A stretch of DNA of 64,000 nt from contig JADJYU010000001.1 of assembly GCA_016719565.1 (NCBI GenBank), positions 868,001 through 932,000 of the forward strand. The letters run 5' to 3'. How positions within the stretch are numbered: the first letter of the stretch is position 1; each line of letters starts with the position of its first letter. The translations under genes were made by a program, and so were the position numbers. The DNA is from Ignavibacteria bacterium (GTDB taxonomy: Bacteria > Bacteroidota > Ignavibacteria > Tepidaquicellales > Tepidaquicellaceae). Below the pieces are notes generated by a model. The model did not search any database. It was not told the origin of the DNA and worked only from the letters and a program-made list of their open reading frames with translations. Shown piece after piece: positions 27,098-37,026 of the stretch.

Positions 27098-29122
27098 TTA
27101 CACATCAAGATTCGCGTACTTTGCATTCTCCTCTATGAATTTTCTCCTCGGCTCCACTTCTTCTCCCATCAGCACTCTGAATATTTTATCTGCAGCAGAG
27201 GCATTCTCATTCGTTACCAGCACTATAGTCCTTGTTTCCGGATTCATTGTAGTCGTCCAGAGCTGTTCAGGATTCATTTCTCCCAATCCCTTAAATCTCG
27301 ATATGGCAATCCCTTTGTGAGTTCCGGATACTGATGCTTCAGGAATTTCTTCATTTTCGTTTTCTGTTTCTTTTACCGGCGCACTCTTGTCAGCTTTAAA
27401 TGATTTTAGAATTTCTTCTCTTTCCCTTTCATCATATGCATACAGTTCAGTTTTTCCTTTTTTAATTTTATAAAGAGGCGGCTGAGCAATGTAAAGTCTT
27501 TGAGTCTCTACAATTTCTTTCATGTGTCTGTAGAAAAAAGTCAGAAGCAGCGTTCTGATATGCGAACCATCCACGTCGGCGTCGCACATAAGAATTATTT
27601 TATCATATCTTATTTTTGACTCGTCAAATTCATCCGAATTTCCAAGTCCTGCTCCGATAGCCGTTACAATCGATCTTATTTCTTCATTTTCAAGTATCTT
27701 ATTTATTCTCGCTTTCTCTACGTTAAGTATCTTTCCTCTCAGAGGAAGTATCGCCTGAAATCTTCTGTCTCTGCCCTGCTTTGCAGAACCGCCTGCGGAA
27801 TCTCCCTCAACAAGATACAGCTCGCACTGCGCCGGATCCTTAATGGAACAGTCAGCCAGCTTTCCCGGAAGACCGGATATTTCCAATGCATTTTTTCTGC
27901 GTGTAAGCTCTCTCGCTTTCCTTGCAGCTTCCCGCGCTTCAGCAGCTCTCAGACATTTGTCAATGATCTTTCTCGCAACGGATGGATTTTCCTCAAGAAA
28001 ATTACCAAGCGCTTCGCCTGTAATAGACTGTACAATTCCCTTCACTTCGCTGTTGCCGAGTTTGGTTTTTGTCTGTCCTTCAAACTGCGGCTCCGGTACT
28101 TTGATACTGATAACGCATGTAAGTCCTTCGCGGAAGTCATCTCCTGTCAGAGTAATTTTGTCTGATTTGATCAGATTATTTTTTATTCCGTAATTATTTA
28201 ACGTACGTGTCAGTGCAGCTTTGAATCCCTCGAGATGTGTTCCGCCTTCGTGAGTGTTGATGTTATTTACAAAAGTGTAGATGTTGTCATTGTAAGAATC
28301 ATTGTATTGAAACGCCACTTCGACCTGTACGTTCTCTTTCTCACCTGACATGTAGATCGGTTTTCCGGAGAAAGATTTTTCAGATTCGTCAAGATATTTT
28401 ACAAAGTCGACAAGACCGCCTTTATAATGAAACTCCGATGTCTTTCCGGTTCCGTCAGTCCTTTCATCTTTTATAATTATCGTTAGATCTTTGTTAAGAT
28501 AAGCAAGCTCTCTTAATCTTTCTTCAAGCGTTTCAAATTTAAATGTAGTGATCTTGAATATTTCATTGTCAGGAAAGAAAGTTATTTTTGTTCCGGTTTT
28601 CTTAGCATTTCCGGTTGTCTTTACTTTCGCCTGCGGAGTACCACGGACATATTTCTGATAATAAACTTTTCCGTCTCTCACTACCTCCGCTTCGAGCCAT
28701 TCACTTAGTGCGTTCACAACGGAAACTCCGACGCCGTGAAGACCGCCCGAAACTTTGTAACTGTCGCGGTTAAATTTTCCTCCGGCGTTTAGCTGAGTCA
28801 TCACAACTTCCAGTGCTGAAATTTTTTCAGTCGGATGAATATCAGTAGGAATACCTCTGCCGTTATCGGTTACAGTTACCGACGCGTCCTTATTCAGTGT
28901 CAGCGTGATCTTGTCGCAGTGTCCTGCAAGAGCTTCATCGATCGCATTATCTATTACTTCATATACAAGATGGTGAAGCCCTCTTGTTGAAATATCGCCG
29001 ATATACATCGCAGGTCTTTTCCTTACGTGCTCAAGTCCTTTTAAAACCTGAATATCCACTGCATCGTAACCGGGCACTCCATTCTTTGCCGGTTTGTCTG
29101 TTCCTTCTTTTTCTTTAGCCAT
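27098..29122 (-). CDS. gyrB: DNA gyrase subunit B
   Basis: A 674-residue type IIA topoisomerase subunit that supplies ATP-driven strand passage for negative supercoiling with GyrA. The GHKL ATPase domain is marked by EVIDNAIDEALAG, VTDNGRGIPTDIHP and SGGLHGVGVSVVNAL; the transducer follows. The TOPRIM domain shows LVEGDSAGGSAKQGRDR and LMCDADVDGSHIRTLLL, and the C-terminal motif RFKGLGEMNPEQLW is typical of GyrB rather than ParE. The length is normal, with an extra 10-15 charged residues at the N-terminus. It follows recF and dciA on the same strand, a conserved replication-associated order. Confidence 0.98.
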   Translation of the reverse strand: MAKEKEGTDKPAKNGVPGYDAVDIQVLKGLEHVRKRPAMYIGDISTRGLHHLVYEVIDNAIDEALAGHCDKITLTLNKDASVTVTDNGRGIPTDIHPTEKISALEVVMTQLNAGGKFNRDSYKVSGGLHGVGVSVVNALSEWLEAEVVRDGKVYYQKYVRGTPQAKVKTTGNAKKTGTKITFFPDNEIFKITTFKFETLEERLRELAYLNKDLTIIIKDERTDGTGKTSEFHYKGGLVDFVKYLDESEKSFSGKPIYMSGEKENVQVEVAFQYNDSYNDNIYTFVNNINTHEGGTHLEGFKAALTRTLNNYGIKNNLIKSDKITLTGDDFREGLTCVISIKVPEPQFEGQTKTKLGNSEVKGIVQSITGEALGNFLEENPSVARKIIDKCLRAAEAREAARKARELTRRKNALEISGLPGKLADCSIKDPAQCELYLVEGDSAGGSAKQGRDRRFQAILPLRGKILNVEKARINKILENEEIRSIVTAIGAGLGNSDEFDESKIRYDKIILMCDADVDGSHIRTLLLTFFYRHMKEIVETQRLYIAQPPLYKIKKGKTELYAYDEREREEILKSFKADKSAPVKETENENEEIPEASVSGTHKGIAISRFKGLGEMNPEQLWTTTMNPETRTIVLVTNENASAADKIFRVLMGEEVEPRRKFIEENAKYANLDV

Positions 29123-29136
29123 TTATGTTTTTATTT

Positions 29137-29448
29137 TTAAATGAAAACAATTTCTCTGATTAATTTTTTACCGAGTTTTTGATTTAGCTTATTTATTATT
29201 TCTGTTTTTTTCAATGACAGCTCATATCTCCATGCAGCGTTTTCCGCTTTTACAAAAAGACGATTCTTCTTCAGCTCAACAGGATTTGAATATTTTGAAA
29301 TAGATTCTCCTACACATTCATCCCATACATTCAGTATCTTTAGCTCATGCATTTTAGAATTCAGTCCGATGTATTCCATAAAATCGTCCATCTCTGTCTT
29401 AAGACAAACTGTCCTGTTATATCTGTCAGTGGTATTTATCTTTTTCAT
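29137..29448 (-). CDS. DciA-like DUF721 protein (replicative helicase loader type)
   Basis: A 103-residue DUF721 domain protein. The core reads NVWDECVGESISKYSNPVELKKNRLFVKAENAAWRYELS in short stretches: W...VG..I..(H/Y)..P......L.V.......W..EL, the signature of DciA, which helps load DnaB helicase in bacteria lacking DnaC. It lies between recF (6 bp) and gyrB (14 bp), its classical location, and is surely part of the same operon. In many genomes it is annotated only as DUF721 next to recF. Confidence 0.88.
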   Translation of the reverse strand: MKKINTTDRYNRTVCLKTEMDDFMEYIGLNSKMHELKILNVWDECVGESISKYSNPVELKKNRLFVKAENAAWRYELSLKKTEIINKLNQKLGKKLIREIVFI

Positions 29449-29454
29449 TTACAC

Positions 29455-30648
29455 TTAAATAACTTTTCCTTCTTCTATTTTAAATTCAGATATTTCACTG
29501 TCCGAATAAAAAGTTTTTAATCTGTTAATATAATTTCTGTCCGTAGTTGTTAAAAAAATCTGACCGTAATCTTTAAGATGCGAAATTATCTTTGATACTC
29601 TGTCCTCATCCAGCTCAGAAAGTATGTCATCCAAAAGTAGAACCGGACTGGTGGATTTGCTGCTTTTCAGATAGTCATATTCCGAAAGCTTTAACGCAAG
29701 CAGGAATGTCTTATGCTCTCCCTGCGAAGCAAAATTCTTTAGCTCAAAAGTATCTGTCCCTTCATTTAAATCTTTTCCGTGTTTTGATAATTTAAAAATA
29801 TAGTCGTCTCTCTGAGGACCTGCCAGCGTAACTGCCCGTTTTATTTCTTCTTCATATTTTTCCAAAAGCAGCTTTTCCGTGAGTGCTCTTAATTCTTCCC
29901 GTTCGAATGGTGCATCTGCGGGAATTACTTCCCCTGTAATATCCGAATAATAACTAATCCTTCCTCTGTGATCCTGCTTAAGAAGAAACTTAAAATTTCT
30001 GTCAAAATAAGATTCAAACTCTTTCAGAAAATTTAATCTTTTAAAAAGAACTTTAGCCGAAAATTCAGAAAGCTTTTCATTATAGGAATTCAGCAGATTT
30101 TTAAGTTCAGTAAATGTATACTTTTTATGTATTGAATACTCCCTTAGCAGAGCGCTTTTCTGCCTGAGTATTTTAGCAAGTTCCTTCAGCTGATCCAGAT
30201 AAAGATTACTGCTTTGTGAAATAAGTATATCAAAGAACTTTCTTCTGTCAGAAGGATTTCCGTACGTGATGTTAAGACTTTTCGGTGACAGAAAAACCAG
30301 AGGAAATCTTCCGAAGACCTCAGCCGAAAAAGAATTTACCTTTTGCTTATTCCTGTGAACGGCTTTGGACTTTTTGAATGTATCATAATTTATAACAATA
30401 AAATCTTTGTTACCAAGATCATTTATAAAATCAGACTCTACAAAAAATTCATTGTTGCCGAATTTAACACAGTCGGATTCCGAAGCTCCGAGAAAACTTT
30501 TGCCGTATGTCGAATATGAAACCGCTTCCAGTATGTTTGTCTTTCCCTGACCGTTACTTCCGTAAATAAAATTGAACTTATCATTGAAAGTTATTTCCTG
30601 AACGGAATAATTTCTGAAATTTTTTAATACAATACGCTTTAAGATCAT
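29455..30648 (-). CDS. recF: DNA replication and repair protein RecF
   Basis: A 397-residue SMC-like ATPase that binds gapped DNA and helps RecO/RecR load RecA. Visible motifs are Walker A GSNGQGKTNILEAV at about residue 30, the GE-containing signature NFASQGEHKTFLLALKLSEY, and Walker B PVLLLDDILSELD with the D-loop. Length is slightly over the usual 360-370. It is 145 bp downstream of dnaN and 6 bp upstream of the dciA-like gene. Confidence 0.96.
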   Translation of the reverse strand: MILKRIVLKNFRNYSVQEITFNDKFNFIYGSNGQGKTNILEAVSYSTYGKSFLGASESDCVKFGNNEFFVESDFINDLGNKDFIVINYDTFKKSKAVHRNKQKVNSFSAEVFGRFPLVFLSPKSLNITYGNPSDRRKFFDILISQSSNLYLDQLKELAKILRQKSALLREYSIHKKYTFTELKNLLNSYNEKLSEFSAKVLFKRLNFLKEFESYFDRNFKFLLKQDHRGRISYYSDITGEVIPADAPFEREELRALTEKLLLEKYEEEIKRAVTLAGPQRDDYIFKLSKHGKDLNEGTDTFELKNFASQGEHKTFLLALKLSEYDYLKSSKSTSPVLLLDDILSELDEDRVSKIISHLKDYGQIFLTTTDRNYINRLKTFYSDSEISEFKIEEGKVI

Positions 30649-30793
30649 AGTCAGTGGGTCATTTCATATACAACTGCGTTTATGTCACACATTTGAAAAA
30701 CTCAGTTTATTAAAACTGCTGTTTCAATATTCAGCTTTATGTAATTAATAAATTGCGGAAAGACTCCGGTAATTTTATTGATCCGGTTAAAAT

Positions 30794-31933
30794 TTATCCG
30801 ACTCTTACCGGCATGATAAGCTCTATAAAATCTTCTCCGGGCTTCTGCTCGGTCGGTGTAATTATCGCCGCTTTGGAAGGATTTCCAAAACTGATATTCA
30901 GCTCTTCTGTTTCCATCTGTGAGACTGCGTCCAGTAAATATCCTGCATTAAAGGCGATCACAAAAGGAGTTTTGTCAAAATCCTCTGTTCCGGTCTTGCT
31001 GTTAAAACTGCAGTCTATCATTTCCTCGCCTTCAGATCCGATCTCCGGATTGTCAGCTTTTATCTGAAGAGATGAAGCGGTAATTTCCAGTCTTACACGC
31101 TTTGTAATTACGTCAGCAAATATCAGAGCTCTTACAAGCGAATCAGAGAAAGCATGTTTGCTGATCCGGAGAATTTTGTCATTGTCCGGCGGAATTACAT
31201 TTTCATAATTCGGAAATGTATCATCTATCAGTTTTGAGTATATATTAATGCTGTCGAAGGAAATTTTCAGATCGTGATCGTCATATTCTATTACAGTGTC
31301 TTCGTTATTGTTGAGTCTGAGTATATGCTGAGCGGTTTTATATGGTATCACAATTTTTTCATCCGTTTCAGATTCGTGTTTAAAATCAGTCTTAATAATT
31401 TTACCTAATCTGAATCCGTCGGTTGCTACAATTTTTATCTGATCCGCCGACACTTCCGTAAGCACACCGGCCATATTACGTCTCATCTCATCAGTATTCA
31501 CTGCGTGAATAATTTTGGAAAGAAATCTTTTTACTACCGGTCCTTTAATTTCGATTTTATTCAGATCCTTTTTTTCTTCAGGCAACGGAAATTCGTCGGA
31601 TGGTTCGCCGCCTAACGTAAATTTTCCGCGTTTTGATTTGATGGTAATACGATTCTTATCATTGACATCGAAATCCAGTTTTTCAGTCGTGAGCGTTCTG
31701 GTAATATCAAGAAGTCTCTTTGCGGGAACAGCAACGCTGCCGTCGCCTCCCCCTTTTACATCAAGCTCAGTCCTCATAAATATCTCGAGATCAGATGATG
31801 TCATCTGAAGTTTGTTTCCTTCGAGCTGGAATAAAATATTATCGAGTATCGGTAGAGGCGAGCGGTTTGGAACTACGGTAATGACTTTTGATAGATATTC
31901 TACAAGATTTTCACCGGTGACAGAAAATTTCAT
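30794..31933 (-). CDS. dnaN: DNA polymerase III subunit beta (sliding clamp)
   Basis: A 379-residue beta clamp with the three-domain repeat. Landmarks are MKFSV...L...L..V..VVPNRSPLPILDNIL at the N-terminus, DGFRLGKI in domain 2 and the C-terminal ELIMPVRVG ending, which corresponds to the (V/L)MP(V/M)R(I/V) clamp tail. It encircles DNA and tethers polymerases. It heads the leftward dnaN-recF-dciA-gyrB run; dnaA, which commonly precedes dnaN, is absent, and the gene to its right is an unrelated secreted protein. Confidence 0.97.
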   Translation of the reverse strand: MKFSVTGENLVEYLSKVITVVPNRSPLPILDNILFQLEGNKLQMTSSDLEIFMRTELDVKGGGDGSVAVPAKRLLDITRTLTTEKLDFDVNDKNRITIKSKRGKFTLGGEPSDEFPLPEEKKDLNKIEIKGPVVKRFLSKIIHAVNTDEMRRNMAGVLTEVSADQIKIVATDGFRLGKIIKTDFKHESETDEKIVIPYKTAQHILRLNNNEDTVIEYDDHDLKISFDSINIYSKLIDDTFPNYENVIPPDNDKILRISKHAFSDSLVRALIFADVITKRVRLEITASSLQIKADNPEIGSEGEEMIDCSFNSKTGTEDFDKTPFVIAFNAGYLLDAVSQMETEELNISFGNPSKAAIITPTEQKPGEDFIELIMPVRVG

Positions 31934-32112
31934 TATGCTGGGATTTTATTCTTTTGATTTGTGAAAATACATATTAAATGAAATATTTTCAATTAATGAA
32001 TTTAGCTTGTTTCATTTGAAAAGTCTAATGAAAATGCAGCTATATACTGCTGAACTTAAGTTATTATTTTACTTTAAAATAACTGATTAAATCTGTTATC
32101 ACAGATAAATAT

Positions 32113-33405
32113 TTACTTTAACAGAACTAATTTTTTTGTTTCGGAATACCCGCCTGAAGAAAGTTTATAATAATAAACTCCGCTCGGCAGATTTGCGCCG
32201 CTCAGCTTTATATTATAAGAGCCGGCGGTTTGAAGCTCATTAACAAGTTTATTTATTTCATTTCCTTTTATATCATAAAGAGTCAGCTCAGTAATTCCCG
32301 TCTTCATTATTTCATATCTGATAATGGTTTCGGGATTAAACGGATTGGGATAATTCTGATGAAGTATAAATTTTTCCGGAACGCCGGTGTTAATATTATT
32401 TACACTTATTACAGCGGTATTATATTTTAAGATCACGCCGCCAATTCCTACTGCCCATCCGTTTCTTTCGCCGGGAAATTCAATATCATAGATCCTGCTT
32501 TGCTGAGGAGTGCCTGTGAGTTCCCATTTTGTCCCGCCGTCAGTGCTTACAAGAAAACTGTCGACTATGCCGAGTGAGATCCATGCCTCTTCTTTCGTCC
32601 GGAAAGCAATTGTATTAGCGATTCCGAAAACCTGAAACTCTTCATAAAGCCAGGTAGAGCCTGCATCAAAAGATTTGATGTTGCTCGAACCATATTCAAA
32701 ATCCCCGCCGACTCCTATTGCATTATTCTTATCAAGAAAAAGAAAATCATTTATTGGCTCGGGGCCGATTATTATAGTCCTCCAGGTTCTTCCGCCGTTT
32801 GTGGATCTCCATACCAATCCTGCGATATCGATAGCCCCGCCGACAGCGAGTCCGTAATCTTCATCATAGAATTTAATTTTTTCAACAGGAAAACCAAACA
32901 CCATTCCGGAATCAATTTCGGAATTTATCCACTGCGCTCCTCCGTCAGTAGAGTAATATAGCTTGCCGCCGGATCCGGCAATGTATCCGTTCAGAGAATC
33001 CCTGAAAAAAACTGTATTTAAAAAAACATTTGAATCAGGAAAAATAGATACATTCCAGTTTGCTCCTCCGTTTGTAGTGGAAAGAATTTTCGTCCCGTAA
33101 TAATTCGGAGGCGTAGCGTCAAGCTCCCATGCAAGAGCATAGCCAATATTTCTGTTCAGAAAAAACATTTCGTGAATATTATTCAGAATTCCGGTGCTTT
33201 GAGTATTCCATGTAACCCCGCCGTTAGTAGTATTCAAAACAAGTCCGGTATCACCTGCGATCCAGCCGTATGAAGTATCGGTGAATACGCATGAAGACAG
33301 ATTTCTCGAAGTCTGCTGCGGCTGCACAAGCCAGTAACTGTTTCCACTGCCCGCCTGCAGATCATAATTAAGAATGAAGAATAATATTATTACAAAAGTT
33401 TTCAA
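32113..33405 (-). CDS. Secreted YCF48-like beta-propeller protein with T9SS sorting domain
   Basis: A 430-residue secreted protein. After a short signal peptide it has about seven repeats containing (S/T)T(N/D)GG-x-x-W, for instance NTTNGGVTWN, STTNGGANWN, STDGGAQWI, STNGGRTW and STDGGTKWE, alternating with GYI(A)G or GWAVG strands. This is the BNR/YCF48 propeller pattern. The last 80 residues form a type A sorting domain (NYPNPFNPETIIRYE, LYDIKGNEI, LPSGVYYYKL, ending KKLVLLK). It is predicted to be exported by the type IX system. YCF48 relatives assist photosystem II in cyanobacteria, but in this group the fold is used in many surface proteins, so function is open. Confidence 0.9.
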   Translation of the reverse strand: MKTFVIILFFILNYDLQAGSGNSYWLVQPQQTSRNLSSCVFTDTSYGWIAGDTGLVLNTTNGGVTWNTQSTGILNNIHEMFFLNRNIGYALAWELDATPPNYYGTKILSTTNGGANWNVSIFPDSNVFLNTVFFRDSLNGYIAGSGGKLYYSTDGGAQWINSEIDSGMVFGFPVEKIKFYDEDYGLAVGGAIDIAGLVWRSTNGGRTWRTIIIGPEPINDFLFLDKNNAIGVGGDFEYGSSNIKSFDAGSTWLYEEFQVFGIANTIAFRTKEEAWISLGIVDSFLVSTDGGTKWELTGTPQQSRIYDIEFPGERNGWAVGIGGVILKYNTAVISVNNINTGVPEKFILHQNYPNPFNPETIIRYEIMKTGITELTLYDIKGNEINKLVNELQTAGSYNIKLSGANLPSGVYYYKLSSGGYSETKKLVLLK

Positions 33406-33465
33406 CTAAAATTTATTGAGTAGCGATATTCAAATCAAATTTATTTACACAATCAGATAAACTGC

Positions 33466-35583
33466 TTACGGCAGATTGTTTCTCTTTCTTAAAAACCATT
33501 CGAGACATAACAAAAATATCAGAAGTGAAAGATAATAAGGGTTTACATTGAGTTCAAGGTTTTTAGCTGTTTTGATCTCATATTCCGACTTGGCGTTAAA
33601 ATCAGAAATGAATCCGCCGATCTCGCTGCCGCTCCTTCCAGTTAAATTTTCACCGCCTGTTTCAAGTGCAAGCATTTTAAGTATGGAATTATCGGCTCTT
33701 GTTTCCGTGAATTCAAAATTATTCTCACCGACAGAAAATCTGCCTTTTATTTCTTCGATAAGAACATTGTCCTCATATAGTCCGGCTGTGAATTCATAAT
33801 TACCGTCCTCAGGTATTCTGACAGATCCTGAATACTGATAATCATTAAGCCGGTTCAGTTCAGTTTCACTGGCATTGCCATTGCCTGAAATGCGCACTTT
33901 TATTTTTTCATTTCCTTTTATTTCGTGATTTGTGATCGCTGCATTGAACCTTACATCCTCAAATTTTGAATACACAGGTTTCGTAGTTTCGATGAAAAAA
34001 TGCCTGTTGGCTTCTTTATCGGTAATGGCAACTATAATACTTGAAATAATATTTCTGAAAAACTCAGTGTTATCCGAACCGGTTTTGTTCAGTCTCCATT
34101 TATAAAACCCGTAAACAAGAAATGCAGCTGATTTTTTATCCGGAGTATTTTCAATTATCAGAGCAGGACCAGTATTTCTTGAAGTCAGTAGAAATGTTTC
34201 CGATGACGGATTTCCGGAAAATACGGAAGATGTTTTAAAAACATCAGGCATGCTGCTGACGGATCCAAGCTGACCGAGTCTTTCAAATATCTCACTTCCG
34301 GGAAATGCAACGGGAGACAGTCCGGTAAGCTCTTCGCTATCCGAAGAGGAAGAAACTTTAAAACTTAGTTTATCTTCAATTACTTTGAGTTTTCCGTAAT
34401 CCAAATTTCGCGCAGCCATAAAAAGTAAAGACGAATTATTCTTTTCTATACTGGCGCTGATTTTATTTAAAACACTCTGATCGGAAACAGCAGTGGGATA
34501 TCCTGACAAAATAAAAACGTCATAATTATCGGTATCTGGAAAACTCCCCTCATAAAATTCTCCTGCAGCTTTTTGCGTCATTATATCGGTCCGGAAATTT
34601 CTGATCTTTTTTAACTCCCCGGTAACAAAAGAATTATCAGCTCCGGGTCCGCCTGAGACAAGCAGAACGCGGAATTTATTGTCCGTAAATTTAATATAAA
34701 AATCCCTGAAATTATTTTTAAGCGTGATCTCATTTTCAAGCGGTTCTGTTTCAACTCTGTATTTGACAATTCTGCTGTCCTGTGAAAACACGCTGAACGA
34801 GACTTCATACGAAAACTGCTTTTCATTTACCGCAATTGACTTTGTATCGATGAGCTTATCTTCTTCGAACAGTTTTACATTCAAAACTGAATTATATAAG
34901 TAAGACATTATTTGAACTTTTACCGGGACGCTGCTTTCGGCAAATACAGTTTTATTATAATATAGATTTTTTACCGAAACATCTTTTTTCTGAACAGTAT
35001 CTCCCGTCAGATAATAACTGAAAGGTACATTCATTAATGCGGCGAACTTAAGCGGATTGCCGCCTTCGTTTATTATTCCGTCTGATATTATATTTACAGT
35101 TGAGATATTGCTTTCCGACAGGTTGTCTCCCAGTGTGTTTAACGATGAAGAAAGATCAGTTGAAAAATTATTTATACCCTCATAAGTGATTGCGCTGAGT
35201 TCATCTTTGGTTACTTCCTTAATTAGATTTTCCGAAAAGAGGTAGAATACATTTTCTGAATTTCCTGCGCCGGTATTCATCAGTTCTTCGTTAAGTATAT
35301 TTTTTAAAACTTCATTTCGGTTTTCGATAAGAAGACTTTCTGAATTATCTATAAGAAAAACATTTTTAGGCGAAGGGGAAATGCCGGAAATAAAAGAAAA
35401 TACGGGAGAAAGCAGCAATAGCAGGAAAAGGAAGACAGTTATAGTTCTGAGAACTGTAAATAAATTTTTCTGAGGATTTTTTAATGAAGTTCTCTTGTAA
35501 TAGAAATACGCAACCGCGCCGGAAATTATCAGCAGTAATATAGAATAGAGCAGACCGTATTCTGCATTAAAAGAAAAATTCAT
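33466..35583 (-). CDS. BatA-like membrane protein with vWA-type region
   Basis: A 705-residue membrane protein with two N-terminal helices (about 9-28 and 40-62), a large extracytoplasmic region and a C-terminal helix (about 680-697: YLSLLIFLLCLEWFL). Directly after helix 2 comes KNVFLIDNSESL, which matches the metal-site strand of von Willebrand A domains (D-x-S-x-S), followed by a region with TVNIISDGIINEGG. Its middle has a VLLVSGGPG...VFILSGYPT pattern similar to class I glutamine amidotransferase-like domains of this family. Related proteins accompany aerotolerance (Bat) loci; no other bat genes are here. Function unassigned. Confidence 0.72.
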   Translation of the reverse strand: MNFSFNAEYGLLYSILLLIISGAVAYFYYKRTSLKNPQKNLFTVLRTITVFLFLLLLLSPVFSFISGISPSPKNVFLIDNSESLLIENRNEVLKNILNEELMNTGAGNSENVFYLFSENLIKEVTKDELSAITYEGINNFSTDLSSSLNTLGDNLSESNISTVNIISDGIINEGGNPLKFAALMNVPFSYYLTGDTVQKKDVSVKNLYYNKTVFAESSVPVKVQIMSYLYNSVLNVKLFEEDKLIDTKSIAVNEKQFSYEVSFSVFSQDSRIVKYRVETEPLENEITLKNNFRDFYIKFTDNKFRVLLVSGGPGADNSFVTGELKKIRNFRTDIMTQKAAGEFYEGSFPDTDNYDVFILSGYPTAVSDQSVLNKISASIEKNNSSLLFMAARNLDYGKLKVIEDKLSFKVSSSSDSEELTGLSPVAFPGSEIFERLGQLGSVSSMPDVFKTSSVFSGNPSSETFLLTSRNTGPALIIENTPDKKSAAFLVYGFYKWRLNKTGSDNTEFFRNIISSIIVAITDKEANRHFFIETTKPVYSKFEDVRFNAAITNHEIKGNEKIKVRISGNGNASETELNRLNDYQYSGSVRIPEDGNYEFTAGLYEDNVLIEEIKGRFSVGENNFEFTETRADNSILKMLALETGGENLTGRSGSEIGGFISDFNAKSEYEIKTAKNLELNVNPYYLSLLIFLLCLEWFLRKRNNLP

Positions 35584-35743
35584 TCTGACGGATTGGTTTT
35601 ATGAAGTTAATGCGATTAAGAAAACCTCCGTATCAATTGTATAATTTAAAATTACAATTAACAGGAATTGAGTATTACATTTAATTCATACTTCCTTTAC
35701 ATAAACCGTGACCATATCTCTTAAAAACACACTCTGATCATAA

Positions 35744-37024
35744 TTACATTTTTATATCCACAAAGATTGATTCTCTTAATTCTTCAATCCATTTTTCCAT
35801 TTCCGTGCTTTCCTTATAATTCTCCGCGAATTTCTTAACTCTGTCATAATCATCTTTAAGAGAAAGAGGATGCGCCGGAATTAACTGTATGAGCTTTATA
35901 AGCTGATAACCGTATTCTGAATCTGTGCCGACTCTTACCGGATCAGTGATCTGACCGGGAGTGAGGTTTCTTAATACTTCTATAGTAAGACTGTCAAACT
36001 GTTCTGCCGGGATTTTACCAAGATATCCGGCGGTTTTTTTAGCCTGAGGATCATCCGAATGAGTCTTCGCCGCATCTTCAAAAGTAATTTCACCTTTGTT
36101 AATTTTCTCTTTCAGATCATTCATGAAATTAATGGTCTCAAAATCAGATGATTCAAATTTCGGGAATCTTATCAGAATATGCTGTGACTTTACATTGTCA
36201 CCAATCTTTTCATTAAGCTTAATTATGTGTAGTCCGAACTGAGTCTCTACAATTCCGGAGACTTCGCCGGGAGACAGACTGAACACAACATCTTCAAATT
36301 CTTTTACAAAAGTCCCTTTTTTAGCGCTGCCCAGGTCACCGCCCTGAATGGCTGACATTGAGTCAGATGAATTTCTCCGCGCCAGTTCGGAAAAGTCAAC
36401 GCCGCTCCTGATACTGTCGAGAATCTGCTCTGCAATTCTGCGGGCTTCTTTTTTCTCGGAATCACTGACCTTTCTTTCCATAACAATGGAAGCTATTTCA
36501 AACTCTTCGCTGACATTCGGGAGACTGTCTTTATAACTTTCATAAAACTCCTTAATTTCATTATCTGAGATCCTTACTCCGCCTGAAAATTTTTGTCTCT
36601 TCAGCTTATCTGCTTTCATGTTTTTTGTAAGATCTTCTTTAAGAAGTATTTTTATTTTGGTAAGAGACATACCGTAAACTTCCTGAAGTTTTTCTTCAGA
36701 ACCAACCTGTGAGACCAGGGTTTTGATCCTGTTGTCCAGCTCTCGGTTTATTTCATCTTCACTGACAAAAATACTGTCCTGTTCAGCTTTAGCTAATATT
36801 ATTTTATTGGTTATGATGGATTGAAATATCTGCTGTATAATATATGGAGATATCTCCTGCAGCTGATTTTGACGGGCGTATAACTGAAGCTGATACTGAA
36901 AATCAGATTCTGTTATGATGTCATTTCCGACTATTGCAAGAACTCTGTCACCTTCCTGCTGCGCTGAAAGGACAGATGACAGAAATAAAAATACGGGAAT
37001 AATTATTACTTTTAATAACTTCAA
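35744..37024 (-). CDS. SurA-like periplasmic peptidyl-prolyl isomerase
   Basis: A 426-residue exported chaperone/isomerase. The signal peptide ends LSAQQ. The N-terminal SurA_N-like helical region contains VLAIVGNDIITESDFQ, and two parvulin domains follow (about 180-270 and 285-385), recognisable by GGDLGSAKKGTFVKEFEDVVF with its SPGEVSGIVETQFGLHIIKL partner, and the second by AGYLGKIPAEQFDSL. Such proteins escort outer-membrane barrels through the periplasm. It is only 2 bp downstream of a second, larger parvulin protein, so the pair is probably co-expressed. Confidence 0.9.
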   Translation of the reverse strand: MKLLKVIIIPVFLFLSSVLSAQQEGDRVLAIVGNDIITESDFQYQLQLYARQNQLQEISPYIIQQIFQSIITNKIILAKAEQDSIFVSEDEINRELDNRIKTLVSQVGSEEKLQEVYGMSLTKIKILLKEDLTKNMKADKLKRQKFSGGVRISDNEIKEFYESYKDSLPNVSEEFEIASIVMERKVSDSEKKEARRIAEQILDSIRSGVDFSELARRNSSDSMSAIQGGDLGSAKKGTFVKEFEDVVFSLSPGEVSGIVETQFGLHIIKLNEKIGDNVKSQHILIRFPKFESSDFETINFMNDLKEKINKGEITFEDAAKTHSDDPQAKKTAGYLGKIPAEQFDSLTIEVLRNLTPGQITDPVRVGTDSEYGYQLIKLIQLIPAHPLSLKDDYDRVKKFAENYKESTEMEKWIEELRESIFVDIKM

Positions 37025-37026
37025 TT

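Noticed and set aside
32091..32106. ATCTGT-TATC-ACAGAT hairpin as terminator of the YCF48-like gene
   Set aside because: Six A/T-rich base pairs with no proper T run; too weak to call.
31934..32112. Replication origin with DnaA boxes upstream of dnaN
   Set aside because: Only a TTATCACA near 32096, which lacks one base of the 9-mer consensus and forms part of a 6-bp hairpin; no cluster of boxes.
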